Below, one piece after another: positions 40,283-48,906 of a stretch of DNA of 64,000 nt (position 1 is the stretch's first letter; each line of letters begins with the position of its first letter). The stretch covers positions 62,001 through 126,000 of the forward strand of contig NZ_JAGGOG010000002.1 in the NCBI RefSeq assembly GCF_018614655.1, given 5' to 3'. The notes under the pieces are model-generated. The model worked only from the letters and a program-made list of their open reading frames with translations. It did no database searches and was not told the DNA's origin. The translations under genes and the position numbers were made by a program. Source of the stretch: Pseudomonas fluorescens (GTDB lineage: Bacteria > Pseudomonadota > Gammaproteobacteria > Pseudomonadales > Pseudomonadaceae).

Positions 40283-41807
40283 GCCGGTAACCTTCGGCGA
40301 ACTCCCTCTGCGCATCGAAGACGTGCTGGCCTTGGCCAACCGCCAAGTGCCGACTCAGTTGCAAGGCGATGCCGAGTATCGCCAACGCATCGCCAAGGGC
40401 GCGCAGTTCCTTGACTCGCTGCTGGACAAGGAAGGTGTGATCTACGGCGTCACCACCGGTTATGGCGACTCCTGCGTGGTGGCCGTGCCATTGCAGCACG
40501 TCGAAGCGCTGCCGCGTCATCTCTACACTTTTCACGGTTGCGGCCTGGGCAAGCTGCTGGATGCACAAGCGACCCGCGCGGTGCTTGCGGCGCGTTTGCA
40601 GTCGCTGTGCCACGGCGTGTCGGGTGTGCGCGTGGAACTGCTGGAGCGCCTGCATGCCTTCCTCGAATTCGACGTGCTGCCACTGATCCCGGAAGAAGGC
40701 TCGGTGGGCGCCAGCGGTGATCTGACGCCGCTGTCCTATGTGGCAGCAACCTTGTCCGGCGAGCGCGAAGTAATGTTCCGCGGCGAGCGTCGCCAGGCCG
40801 CCGACGTACACCGCGAACTGGGTTGGGCCCCACTGGTACTGCGCCCCAAAGAGGCCCTTGCCTTGATGAATGGCACAGCGGTCATGACTGGCCTGGCGTG
40901 CCTGGCCTTCGCCCGCGCCGATTACCTGCTGCAACTGGCCACGCGCATCACGGCAATGAACGTGGTAGCGCTGCAAGGTAATCCGGAGCACTTCGACGAA
41001 CGCCTGTTCGCCGCCAAGCCGCACCCGGGGCAGATGCAAGTCGCCGCCTGGCTGCGCAAGGACCTGGCCATCGACGCGCCAACCGCGCCGCTGCATCGCC
41101 TGCAAGATCGCTATTCCCTGCGCTGCGCGCCCCACGTCCTTGGCGTGCTGGCCGACAGCCTGAACTGGCTGCGCTCGTTCATCGAGATCGAACTCAACAG
41201 CGCCAATGACAACCCGATCATCGACGCCGAAGCCGAACGCGTCCTGCACGGTGGGCATTTCTACGGCGGGCATATCGCCTTTGCCATGGACAGCCTCAAG
41301 ACCCTGGTGGCCAACGTCGCCGACCTGCTGGACCGGCAACTGGCGCTGCTGGTGGACGTGCGTTACAACCACGGGTTGCCGAGCAACCTGTCGGGTGCCC
41401 CGGCTGACCGGGCGATGATCAACCATGGCTTTAAAGCCGTGCAGATCGGCACCAGCGCCTGGACCGCCGAAGCCCTGAAAAACACCATGCCCGCCAGCGT
41501 GTTCTCGCGCTCAACCGAGTGTCATAACCAGGACAAGGTGAGCATGGGCACCATCGCCGCCCGCGACGCCATTCGTGTGCTGGAGCTGACCGAACAGGTC
41601 GCAGCCGCCACCTTGCTCGCCGCCAATCAAGGCGTGTGGCTGCGGGGCCAGGCCGAAGACGCTCGTCCCCTGCCTCCGGCCTTGGCCGCCATGCACGAAG
41701 AGCTCGCCAAGGACTTCCCGCCGGTCATCGAAGACCGCGCCCTGGAAGGCGAACTGCGCCTGTGCCTGCAACGCATCGCCGAGCAACACTGGAGGCTGCA
41801 TGCGTAG
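40266..41807 (+). CDS. MIO-type aromatic amino acid ammonia lyase (HAL/TAL family)
   Basis: Deaminates an aromatic amino acid to its trans-acrylic acid using the self-made MIO cofactor. 513 residues, typical of bacterial HAL/TAL. MIO triad A149-S150-G151 in G-S-V-G-A-S-G-D-L-T-P-L-S-Y. The substrate-selectivity loop reads L-Y-T-F-H-G-C-G-L-G, whose F-H pair is neither the S-H of histidine lyases nor the H-L of known tyrosine lyases. In a pigment cluster, tyrosine to 4-coumarate (aryl starter supply) is more plausible than histidine degradation. No hut genes are nearby. Confidence 0.87.
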   Translation: MTTHLEPVTFGELPLRIEDVLALANRQVPTQLQGDAEYRQRIAKGAQFLDSLLDKEGVIYGVTTGYGDSCVVAVPLQHVEALPRHLYTFHGCGLGKLLDAQATRAVLAARLQSLCHGVSGVRVELLERLHAFLEFDVLPLIPEEGSVGASGDLTPLSYVAATLSGEREVMFRGERRQAADVHRELGWAPLVLRPKEALALMNGTAVMTGLACLAFARADYLLQLATRITAMNVVALQGNPEHFDERLFAAKPHPGQMQVAAWLRKDLAIDAPTAPLHRLQDRYSLRCAPHVLGVLADSLNWLRSFIEIELNSANDNPIIDAEAERVLHGGHFYGGHIAFAMDSLKTLVANVADLLDRQLALLVDVRYNHGLPSNLSGAPADRAMINHGFKAVQIGTSAWTAEALKNTMPASVFSRSTECHNQDKVSMGTIAARDAIRVLELTEQVAAATLLAANQGVWLRGQAEDARPLPPALAAMHEELAKDFPPVIEDRALEGELRLCLQRIAEQHWRLHA

Positions 41808-42225
41808 CAAGGGCGTGCTGCACAGCGACACCGAAATCCTGGTGCCGTTTTTCGACGTCGACACCATGAATGTGGTGTGGCACGGCCATTACGTGAAGTA
41901 CCTGGAAGTGGCCCGCTGCGCCTTGCTGGACAAGATCGGCCACAACTACACGACGATGCTCGAATCGGGCTACGCCTGGCCGGTGATCGATATGCAGCTG
42001 CGTTATGTGCGCGGTGCGACCTTCGGCCAGACCATCAACGTGCGTGCCAGCCTGGTGGAGTGGGAGAACCGCTTGAAGGTCAATTACCTGATAACCGACC
42101 TGGCCAGCGGCGAGCGTCTGACCCGCGCCAGTACCGTGCAGGTGGCAGTAGAGATTGCCAATCGCGAAATGCAGCTGGCGTCGCCCAACGTATTCACAGA
42201 CGCTGTCGAAAGGGCTTTGAAATGA
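41800..42225 (+). CDS. 4-hydroxybenzoyl-CoA thioesterase-like hot-dog protein of the aryl polyene cluster
   Basis: 141 residues with the F-F-D-V-D-T-M-N-V-V-W-H-G-H-Y-V-K-Y-L-E motif of the YbgC/4HBT thioesterases, catalytic Asp in D-x-D-x2-N. Likely hydrolyses or transfers acyl-thioester intermediates. Overlaps the ammonia lyase by 8 bp and the LolA-like gene by ATGA (42222-42225). The sequence around its stop, GAAATGAGATC, is also the conserved flank of GTGGGAGC-class REPINs. Confidence 0.87.
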   Translation: MRSKGVLHSDTEILVPFFDVDTMNVVWHGHYVKYLEVARCALLDKIGHNYTTMLESGYAWPVIDMQLRYVRGATFGQTINVRASLVEWENRLKVNYLITDLASGERLTRASTVQVAVEIANREMQLASPNVFTDAVERALK

Positions 42226-42923
42226 GATCCAATGTGGGAGCGGCGGTGCGACGATTCGACTTGCTCGCGAAGGTCGTCAACAATAACGCGGGTCGCCTGA
42301 CACTTCGCGGCGCCCTCAGGTTTTTCGCGAGCAAGCTCGCTCCTGCAGTGTTCACGCTGCTTGGTTTTTCAGGTGTGGCCCAGGCGTTTGACCTGCAACA
42401 ACTCAGCGATCAGCTCGCCAAGCCTTCGGTGATTCACGGCAACTTCATCCAGGAAAAACACCTGCGTGCCTTGCCGCAACCACTGACCAGCAAGGGCACC
42501 TTTGTCCTGGCCAGGGATCATGGCCTGCTGTGGTTGCTCAAAACCCCGCTGCAACAGGACTACCGCATCAGTGCCCAAGGCATTGCCCGCCGGGACGCCA
42601 ACGGCTGGCAATTGCTCCCGAACAAGAGCGCCGGCGCCGAGCAGAATCGCTTGTTCCTCGCCGTATTACAGGGTGACAGCAGCGGCTTGCAGCGCGACTT
42701 CGAGCTGCAACTGCAAGGCGAGGCCAAACAATGGAAGTTGACCTTGATCCCGCGCTCGCTGCTGCTCAAGCAAGTGTTCACCCAGATCAATATCGACGGT
42801 GGTGAGCTGGTGCAAAAAATCGAACTACTGGAAACACAAGGCGACAGCACCGTACTGCGCATGCAAGACAGTACCAGCAGCCAACCGTTGAGCGACACGG
42901 AGCAGCACGATTTTGCCCAGTGA
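42222..42923 (+). CDS. LolA-like periplasmic carrier of the aryl polyene cluster with a REPIN-derived signal peptide
   Basis: Outer-membrane lipoprotein-carrier-like protein expected to ferry the lipid-linked polyene across the periplasm. 233 residues. The mature part starts about F56 (FDLQQLSDQL) after V-A-Q-A; conserved I-H-G-N-F-I-Q-E-K and the L-T-S-K-G-T-F-V-L motif support a LolA fold. Residues 5-42 are encoded by a REPIN (42234-42347), giving a 55-residue signal peptide with an unusually long, Arg/Asn-rich n-region. Possible alternative start GTG at 42348 would leave a 13-residue leader, too short. Whether the protein is exported efficiently is open. Confidence 0.8.
   Translation: MRSNVGAAVRRFDLLAKVVNNNAGRLTLRGALRFFASKLAPAVFTLLGFSGVAQAFDLQQLSDQLAKPSVIHGNFIQEKHLRALPQPLTSKGTFVLARDHGLLWLLKTPLQQDYRISAQGIARRDANGWQLLPNKSAGAEQNRLFLAVLQGDSSGLQRDFELQLQGEAKQWKLTLIPRSLLLKQVFTQINIDGGELVQKIELLETQGDSTVLRMQDSTSSQPLSDTEQHDFAQ
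42234..42347. repeat. REPIN located inside the LolA-like coding sequence
   Basis: Left arm GTGGGAGCGG, interrupted by 16 bp, then CTTGCTCGCGAA; right arm TTCGCGAGCAAGCTCGCTCC. The interior GGTCGTCAACAATAACGCGG resembles the usual spacer of this REPIN variant. Flank GAAATGAGATC at 42219-42229 provides the start codon. The frame is open across the whole element. Confidence 0.88.
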
Positions 42924-45225
42924 ACGCTGGTTGCCGCGCCTGTTCTTGATCCTGCTGGTGGCCGTATTGGCCCTGGCCGGCTGGCAATGGCGCCATGGCG
43001 CGCCGCTGTCGGCCAACCTGATGGAGCTGGTGCCGGGCACCGCGCCGGACGCCCTGGAACTGCGCGCCGAACAACGCATGCAGGAGCCGCTGAACCGCGA
43101 GATGTTGGTGCTGGTGGGGCACGCCGATCGCCAACAGGCGGTGGCCATGGCTCAGCAGTTGGGCGAACGCTGGCAAACCAGCGGCCTGTTTGAAAAGGTC
43201 CAATGGAACCTGCAAGCCGACCTGCCGGCCCTGCGTCAGCAGTTGCTGCAAGGACGGCTGGCGATGCTGTCCACCAAGGACCGCGAGCAACTGATCGAAC
43301 AACCTCAGGCGTTCATTCAACAACGTGCACAGGCGCTGTTCGACCCCTTTACCGGGTTCAGCCTGGTGCCGAGCCAGGATGATTGGCTAGGCCTGACCGG
43401 ACGCATCCAGAACAGCCAGCCGCAGCACGGTTCGGTGCAACTGGACATCGGCAGCGGCGCCTTGATTGCCGATGCCGACGGCAAGAGCTGGGTGCTGCTG
43501 CGCGCGCGCACCACCGGCAATGCCTTCGATATGAAACTGCCGCTGCAAGTGGCCGAATTACTCAACACCAGCCGGGAACAGGCCAGCCAGCAAGGCGTGC
43601 AATTGCTCGCGGCCAGCGGCTTGTTGTACGCGGCCAATGGTCAGCAGCAGGCCACCCGGGAAATCACCTGGGTCGGCGGCGGCGCGACCGCCGGGATTCT
43701 GTTGCTGCTGTTACTGGCATTCCGTCGTTGGCGGGTGTTGCTGGCGTTTGTGCCGGTGCTGGTGGGCATGCTGTTTGGTGCCGTGGCCTGCGTAGCGCTG
43801 TTCGGGCACATGCATGTGATGACCCTGGTGCTGGGCTCCAGCCTGATCGGTGTGGCCGTTGATTACCCGCTGCACTACCTGTCCAAGAGCTGGAGCATGA
43901 GCCCTTGGCGCAGTTGGCCGGCCTTGCGCCTGACCTTGCCGGGTTTAAGCCTGAGCCTGGCCACCAGTTGCATCGGCTATCTGGCATTGGCCTGGACACC
44001 GTTCCCGGCCCTGACCCAGATTGCGGTGTTCTCCGCCGCAGGACTGGTGGGGGCGTATCTGTCGGCGGTGTGCCTGCTGCCGGCCTTGCTCAAAGGCGTC
44101 GAACTGCGTCCGGCCCAGTGGCCGCTGCGTATCGCCGAGTTTTTGCTGAGCGTGCGTGAGTCCCTGCTCAAGCGCTTGCCGAGCCCGGTGTTGCTGGTGC
44201 TGGTATTGCTGTTTTGCGCCGGTGGCTTGTGGCACCTGAACAGCAAAAACGATATCCGCCAGTGGATCGGCGCGCCGCCGCAGTTGCTGCAGGAAGCCCA
44301 GGCCATTGCGCGCATTACCGGCTACCAGCCCACCAGTCAGTTCTTCCTCGTGCGGGCGGACAATCAGCAACAACTGCTGGAGCGTCAGGCCGCCTTGGGT
44401 CAGCGCCTGGACCAACTGGTGAACATGGACAAGCTCCAGGGTTATCTGGCGCTGAATCAATTGGTCAATCAACCCAGCGAACAGCAGCAAGTACGCGAAG
44501 CCCTGAGCAAACTGCCGCAGTTCTGGCAACCGCTGCTGGACCTCGGCGTACCGGCCAGTGCCCTGCAAGCCGAACTGACGCAACTGCAAGCCCTGCCCAC
44601 CGAAGACATCAATGCCGCCTTGAGCGGCCCGCTGGCCGAGCCTTGGCGCCTGCTGTGGCTGGGCCCGACCGACACCGGCGTGGCGGCGATGGTTAGCCTT
44701 CAAGGGTTGAATAACCCGGCGCTGCTGCGAATCCAGGCCCTGGATTTACCCGGTGTGCAATTGGTAGATCGCCTGGGTGACTTGAACCGGGTGTTCGCCG
44801 CCACCCAGATCAGCGCAGCCGAGTTGAAGCTGATGTCCTGTGCGCTGATCGTGCTGCTGTTGATTCTGCCTTTCGGCTTCGGTGGCGCCCTGCGTATCGT
44901 TGCCCTGCCGCTGCTCGCCGCCCTGTGCAGCCTGGCCAGCCTCGGTTGGCTAGGACAGCCGCTGACGTTGTTCAGCCTGTTCGGCCTGCTGCTGGTGACC
45001 GCTATCAGCGTCGACTACGCGATCCTGATGCGTGAGCAAATCGGCGGCGCCGCCGTCAGTCTGCTGGGCACCTTGCTGGCGGCCGTGACAACATGGTTGT
45101 CGTTCGGCCTGCTGGCGATTTCCAGCACTCCGGCGGTCAGTAATTTCGGCCTGTCGGTGAGCCTCGGGCTGGCCTTCAGCTTTATCCTGGCGCCATGGGC
45201 TGGCCGTCAGGGACATCCCTCATGA
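42913..45225 (+). CDS. MMPL/RND-type exporter of the aryl polyene cluster
   Basis: 770 residues, about 12 membrane segments in the RND arrangement: TM1 near the N-terminus, a periplasmic loop of about 210 residues, TM2-6, a second loop, TM8-12. MMPL-like sequence; G-S-S-L-I-G-V-A-V-D-Y and V-T-A-I-S-V-D-Y carry the paired intramembrane Asp of proton-driven MMPL exporters. Probably pulls the pigment-lipid from the inner membrane, working with the LolA-like protein. The TTG start at 42913 overlaps the preceding gene by 11 bp; exact start uncertain. Confidence 0.87.
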   Translation: MPSERWLPRLFLILLVAVLALAGWQWRHGAPLSANLMELVPGTAPDALELRAEQRMQEPLNREMLVLVGHADRQQAVAMAQQLGERWQTSGLFEKVQWNLQADLPALRQQLLQGRLAMLSTKDREQLIEQPQAFIQQRAQALFDPFTGFSLVPSQDDWLGLTGRIQNSQPQHGSVQLDIGSGALIADADGKSWVLLRARTTGNAFDMKLPLQVAELLNTSREQASQQGVQLLAASGLLYAANGQQQATREITWVGGGATAGILLLLLLAFRRWRVLLAFVPVLVGMLFGAVACVALFGHMHVMTLVLGSSLIGVAVDYPLHYLSKSWSMSPWRSWPALRLTLPGLSLSLATSCIGYLALAWTPFPALTQIAVFSAAGLVGAYLSAVCLLPALLKGVELRPAQWPLRIAEFLLSVRESLLKRLPSPVLLVLVLLFCAGGLWHLNSKNDIRQWIGAPPQLLQEAQAIARITGYQPTSQFFLVRADNQQQLLERQAALGQRLDQLVNMDKLQGYLALNQLVNQPSEQQQVREALSKLPQFWQPLLDLGVPASALQAELTQLQALPTEDINAALSGPLAEPWRLLWLGPTDTGVAAMVSLQGLNNPALLRIQALDLPGVQLVDRLGDLNRVFAATQISAAELKLMSCALIVLLLILPFGFGGALRIVALPLLAALCSLASLGWLGQPLTLFSLFGLLLVTAISVDYAILMREQIGGAAVSLLGTLLAAVTTWLSFGLLAISSTPAVSNFGLSVSLGLAFSFILAPWAGRQGHPS

Positions 45226-45258
45226 ATTCGATTATCGCCAAAGCGGCAAGGAGCCCTC

Positions 45259-46506
45259 GTGCCCACAGTTGAAATGGAACGTCGCCAGGTCGTGGTGATT
45301 GGGGCCGGCCCGTCCGGCGCCATTGCTGCCGCCCTGCTCAAACGTAACGGGCATGATGTCTTGATCATCGAACGCCAGTACTTCCCGCGCTTCTCCATCG
45401 GCGAAAGCCTGCTGTCCCACTGCATCGACTTCATCGAAGAGGCCGGGATGCTGGAGGCAGTCAACGCGGCGGGTTTCCAGGTAAAAACCGGCGCCGCGTT
45501 TACCTGGGGCGAGCGCCACAGTGCCTTCGATTTCGGCGATACTTTCAGCAACGGCAAACCCACCACGTTCCAGGTACAGCGTGCTGACTTCGACAAGTTG
45601 CTGGCCGACCAGGCTGAGTTGCAAGGGGTGGAAATCCGCTACGGCGAGACCATCATCGGCATCGACTTTGCTGCGGGCAGTCGCTACCTGCATGTCCGTC
45701 GGGAGAACGGCAGCGAGTATCACCTCAAGGCCGGTTTCGTGCTCGACGCCAGCGGCTATGGCCGCGTGTTGCCGCGCCTGCTGGACCTGGAAGCAGCCTC
45801 GAATTTCCCGTTGCGCCAAGCGGTGTTTACCCACATCGAAGACCACATCGAACACCCGGGATTTGATCGCACCAAGATCCTCATCACCACTCACCCGACA
45901 AAGCGCGATATCTGGTTCTGGACCATCCCGTTCAGCAACGGGCGCTGTTCAGTGGGCGTGGTCGCCGCCAGGGAGCATTTCGACAGTCGCGATACCGACC
46001 TCGATGCCTGCTTGCGCAGCTTTATCGATGAAACGCCGAGCCTGTCTACAGTGCTGGAAAATGCTGTCTGGGATACCCCAGCGCGCACCATCGGCGGCTA
46101 CTCGGCCAACGTCAAAACCTTGCACGGCCCGGGCTTCGCGCTGCTGGGCAATGCCGCGGAATTTCTCGACCCGGTGTTCTCTTCAGGCGTGACCATTGCC
46201 ATGCGCTCGGCGAGCATGGCGGCAGGCCTGTTGCATCGTCAGTTGCAGGGTGAACCTATCGACTGGCAAACCCAGTTCGCCGAGCCGTTGAAGCGCGGTG
46301 TCGACACCTTCCGCTGCTACGTCGAAGGCTGGTACGCCGGGACTTTCCAGGATGTGATTTTCCATCCCGACAGCTCCCCGGCGATTCGACGGATGATCAG
46401 TTCGATCCTCGCCGGTTACGCCTGGGATGAGCGTAATCCGTTTGTCAGCGAACCAAAGCGGCGGTTACGGATGTTGTCGGAAATCTGTGCAGGGGATGCG
46501 GTGTGA
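45259..46506 (+). CDS. FAD-dependent halogenase-like oxidoreductase of the aryl polyene cluster
   Basis: 415 residues from a GTG with AAGGAG five bases upstream. FAD-binding G-A-G-P-S-G near residue 16; F-P-R-F-S-I-G-E-S-L-L from residue 42; Lys76 in Q-V-K-T-G-A-A-F-T-W-G, near the position of the catalytic Lys79 of PrnA/RebH; and W-F-W-T-I-P at 219-224, the W-x-W-x-I-P signature of flavin-dependent halogenases. These together suggest halogenation of the aryl ring or polyene, but a hydroxylase/oxidoreductase role cannot be excluded. GTGA overlap with the methyltransferase downstream. A 33-bp gap precedes it. Confidence 0.8.
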   Translation: MPTVEMERRQVVVIGAGPSGAIAAALLKRNGHDVLIIERQYFPRFSIGESLLSHCIDFIEEAGMLEAVNAAGFQVKTGAAFTWGERHSAFDFGDTFSNGKPTTFQVQRADFDKLLADQAELQGVEIRYGETIIGIDFAAGSRYLHVRRENGSEYHLKAGFVLDASGYGRVLPRLLDLEAASNFPLRQAVFTHIEDHIEHPGFDRTKILITTHPTKRDIWFWTIPFSNGRCSVGVVAAREHFDSRDTDLDACLRSFIDETPSLSTVLENAVWDTPARTIGGYSANVKTLHGPGFALLGNAAEFLDPVFSSGVTIAMRSASMAAGLLHRQLQGEPIDWQTQFAEPLKRGVDTFRCYVEGWYAGTFQDVIFHPDSSPAIRRMISSILAGYAWDERNPFVSEPKRRLRMLSEICAGDAV

Positions 46507-47252
46507 GCAGTTCTTCTTATCAAAAAGAGTACTTGAGCAAAAACTACGTCGAGGAGACCAAGTTCGGCTTCTGGTTCCTGCGCAGCCACACCTGGCAGCA
46601 TCACGTGTTGCGGGTGGCCATCAATGACCTGCGCAGCCTGTTCAGCGATCCCTTGCCGGCCGCTCCGGTGCTGCTGGATGCCGGCTGTGGCCAGGGCAAG
46701 TCGTTCCAGTATTTGCAGCAGGTGTTTGCACCCCAGCGTTTGATCGGCCTGGACGCCGACCCCCACAGCCTGGAGTTGAGCCGCGTCGAAGCCGAGCGCC
46801 AAGGCCTGGCCATCGAGTTAATCGGCAGCGACTGCGCCACCCTCAACGTCGCCGACGCGAGTGTTGATATCCTGTTCTGCCACCAGACCTTCCATCATCT
46901 GGTGGAACAGCAGCGAGCGCTGACGGAGTTCTATCGGGTGCTCAAGCCCGGTGGTTATCTGCTGTTCGCCGAGTCCACCGAGGCCTATATCGATACCTGG
47001 GTGATTCGCTGGCTGTTCCGGCATCCCATGCACGTGCAAAAAAGCGCTGAAGAATACCTGGAGATGATTCGTGAACAGGGCTTCGAATTCGGCCCGCAGA
47101 ATGTTTCGTACCCGTACTTGTGGTGGAGCCGCTCCGCGGATTTCGGCTTGCTGGAGCGTTGGGGCCTGCGTCGCCCGAAACCCTTTGGCGAACGGGAAGA
47201 AACCCTGGTCAATGTGGTCGCCCGCAAACCCCTGGCAGGTGCCGGGCAATGA
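46503..47252 (+). CDS. SAM-dependent methyltransferase of the aryl polyene cluster
   Basis: 249 residues, class I methyltransferase: motif I L-L-D-A-G-C-G-Q-G-K-S, acidic L-D-A-D-P, and F-Y-R-V-L-K-P-G-G-Y-L-L. GTG start overlapping the preceding stop. Probably O-methylates the aromatic head, a common decoration in aryl polyenes; target is inferred. Overlaps the lipoprotein gene by ATGA. Confidence 0.86.
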   Translation: MSSSSYQKEYLSKNYVEETKFGFWFLRSHTWQHHVLRVAINDLRSLFSDPLPAAPVLLDAGCGQGKSFQYLQQVFAPQRLIGLDADPHSLELSRVEAERQGLAIELIGSDCATLNVADASVDILFCHQTFHHLVEQQRALTEFYRVLKPGGYLLFAESTEAYIDTWVIRWLFRHPMHVQKSAEEYLEMIREQGFEFGPQNVSYPYLWWSRSADFGLLERWGLRRPKPFGEREETLVNVVARKPLAGAGQ

Positions 47253-47731
47253 TCCGCATGCTACTGATGGGTTGTATGTTGGTGCTGAGCGCCTGCGCCA
47301 GCCAGCCACCGTTGCCAACCCATAACCCGACCTTGAGCTTGCCGCTGCAATTGCATGTGGTGCGTGAGCAGGACGGCCAGCGCCAGGACTGGCTGCTGGT
47401 GATCCAGCATGAAGACGGCGGGATCCGCTGGTCAATGATGGACCCGCTGGGCATTCCCCTGGCCCGGCAGAAGTTGATCAACGGTGCCTGGCAGGCTGAT
47501 GGCCTGCTGCCGCCCAACTCTCAGGCTCGGGAGCTGTTTGCTGCCTTGCTGTTTGCCCTGACGTCGGCGGATGAAGTCTCCACGCTGTATCCTGGCACTC
47601 AGGAAATAGACCTGACACGCACCCTCCCGTCCCGCTGGCAGATCACTTATCACTCCTCCCTGGTGTTTCGCGTGAACCTGCCTGGGCAACACCTGATCTA
47701 CCACATCAGCCCGCTTGAGACCGCCCGATGA
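47249..47731 (+). CDS. DUF3261-type lipoprotein of the aryl polyene cluster
   Basis: 160 residues with a short signal sequence and lipobox L-S-A-C (lipidated Cys16). The rest resembles a DUF3261 beta-rich, LolB-like domain, which fits an outer membrane acceptor for a lipid-linked polyene delivered by the LolA-like carrier. Start 47249 overlaps the methyltransferase stop; end overlaps the ketosynthase by 4 bp. Confidence 0.83.
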   Translation: MIRMLLMGCMLVLSACASQPPLPTHNPTLSLPLQLHVVREQDGQRQDWLLVIQHEDGGIRWSMMDPLGIPLARQKLINGAWQADGLLPPNSQARELFAALLFALTSADEVSTLYPGTQEIDLTRTLPSRWQITYHSSLVFRVNLPGQHLIYHISPLETAR

Positions 47732-48906
47732 CTGTCTACCTCAACGCCCTCGGGGTCATCTGTGCCCTGGGTCGCGACAAGCGTGAAGTCAGCCGCAACC
47801 TGTTTGCCGGTGACTGCTCAGGCATGCGCGATGAAGGCGGCTGGGTGCCGGAACGCGTGTTGCCGGTGGCGGGCGTACACGGTGAGCTGGCGGCAGTCCC
47901 GTCTGGGCTGGAACAACAAAGCAGCCGCAATAACCAGCTGTTGCTGGAAGCAGCATTGCAGATCCATGACCAGATCCAGCACGCGATCCAGACCTTTGGC
48001 GCGTCCCGGATCGGCATCATCCTCGGCACCAGCACCTCGGGGATCGATGAAGCCAGCCGCGGCATCGCCCATTTCCTGGGCAACCAACAGTTCCCCAGCG
48101 ACTATAACTACCAGCAACAGGAACTCAGCGCCCCGGCCACCTTTCTCGCCGACTGGCTGCAAACCAGCGGCCCGGCCTATGTGATTTCCACCGCTTGCAC
48201 CTCCGGCGCACGTGCGTTGATGAGCGCCCAGCGCCTGCTGGACCTTGGCATGTGCGACGCAGTGCTATGCGGCGGTGTCGACAGCCTGTGCAAGCTGACC
48301 CTCAATGGATTCACGTCCCTGGAGGCGGTCAGCCAGCAACGCTGCAATCCGTTTTCGGTCAATCGCAATGGCATCAACATCGGTGAAGCCGCTGCGCTGT
48401 TTCTCATGAGCAAAGTACCGGGCCCCATCGCCCTGCTAGGCAGCGGCGCCAGTTGCGACGCCCACCATATTTCCGCCCCGGACCCGACCGGCAAAGGCGC
48501 GCTGCTGGCGATGGGCAAGGCCTTGGCCAGCGCCCACCTGGCGCCTGAACAGATCGGCTACCTGAACCTGCACGGCACTGCGACCCAGCACAACGACGCC
48601 ATGGAAAGCTTGGCGGTGGCCAGCCTGTTTCCAAACGGCGTGGCCTGTTCATCGACCAAACCCATGACCGGTCACACGCTGGGGGCGGCCGGTGCGCTGG
48701 AAGCCGCGTTCTGCTGGCTGAGCCTGTCCGCTGACAACACCGCCCATGCCTTGCCGCCTCATGTCTGGGATGGCCAGGCCGACCCAGCGCTGCCGGCCTT
48801 GCAGTGGGTCACACCCGCACACACCCTGGAAAAACGCTGCCTGATGAGCAATTCCTTCGCCTTTGGCGGCAACAACGTCAGCCTGATTATCGGAGACGCC
48901 CCATGA
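47728..48906 (+). CDS. apeO: Beta-ketoacyl-ACP synthase (ApeO type)
   Basis: 392 residues. Catalytic Cys157 in T-A-C-T-S-G-A-R-A-L, His in L-H-G-T-A-T-Q-H-N-D and His in K-P-M-T-G-H-T-L-G-A-A-G complete the KAS I/II Cys-His-His triad. Condenses malonyl-ACP with the growing polyene; expected partner is the ApeC-like factor at 34179. Starts inside the lipoprotein stop and overlaps the dehydratase by 4 bp. Confidence 0.9.
   Translation: MTVYLNALGVICALGRDKREVSRNLFAGDCSGMRDEGGWVPERVLPVAGVHGELAAVPSGLEQQSSRNNQLLLEAALQIHDQIQHAIQTFGASRIGIILGTSTSGIDEASRGIAHFLGNQQFPSDYNYQQQELSAPATFLADWLQTSGPAYVISTACTSGARALMSAQRLLDLGMCDAVLCGGVDSLCKLTLNGFTSLEAVSQQRCNPFSVNRNGINIGEAAALFLMSKVPGPIALLGSGASCDAHHISAPDPTGKGALLAMGKALASAHLAPEQIGYLNLHGTATQHNDAMESLAVASLFPNGVACSSTKPMTGHTLGAAGALEAAFCWLSLSADNTAHALPPHVWDGQADPALPALQWVTPAHTLEKRCLMSNSFAFGGNNVSLIIGDAP

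Noticed and set aside
41877-42923. The 348-residue version of the LolA-like frame starting inside the thioesterase gene
   Set aside because: The upstream 115 residues are an alternative frame of the thioesterase; the ATGA overlap start at 42222 fits the operon style.
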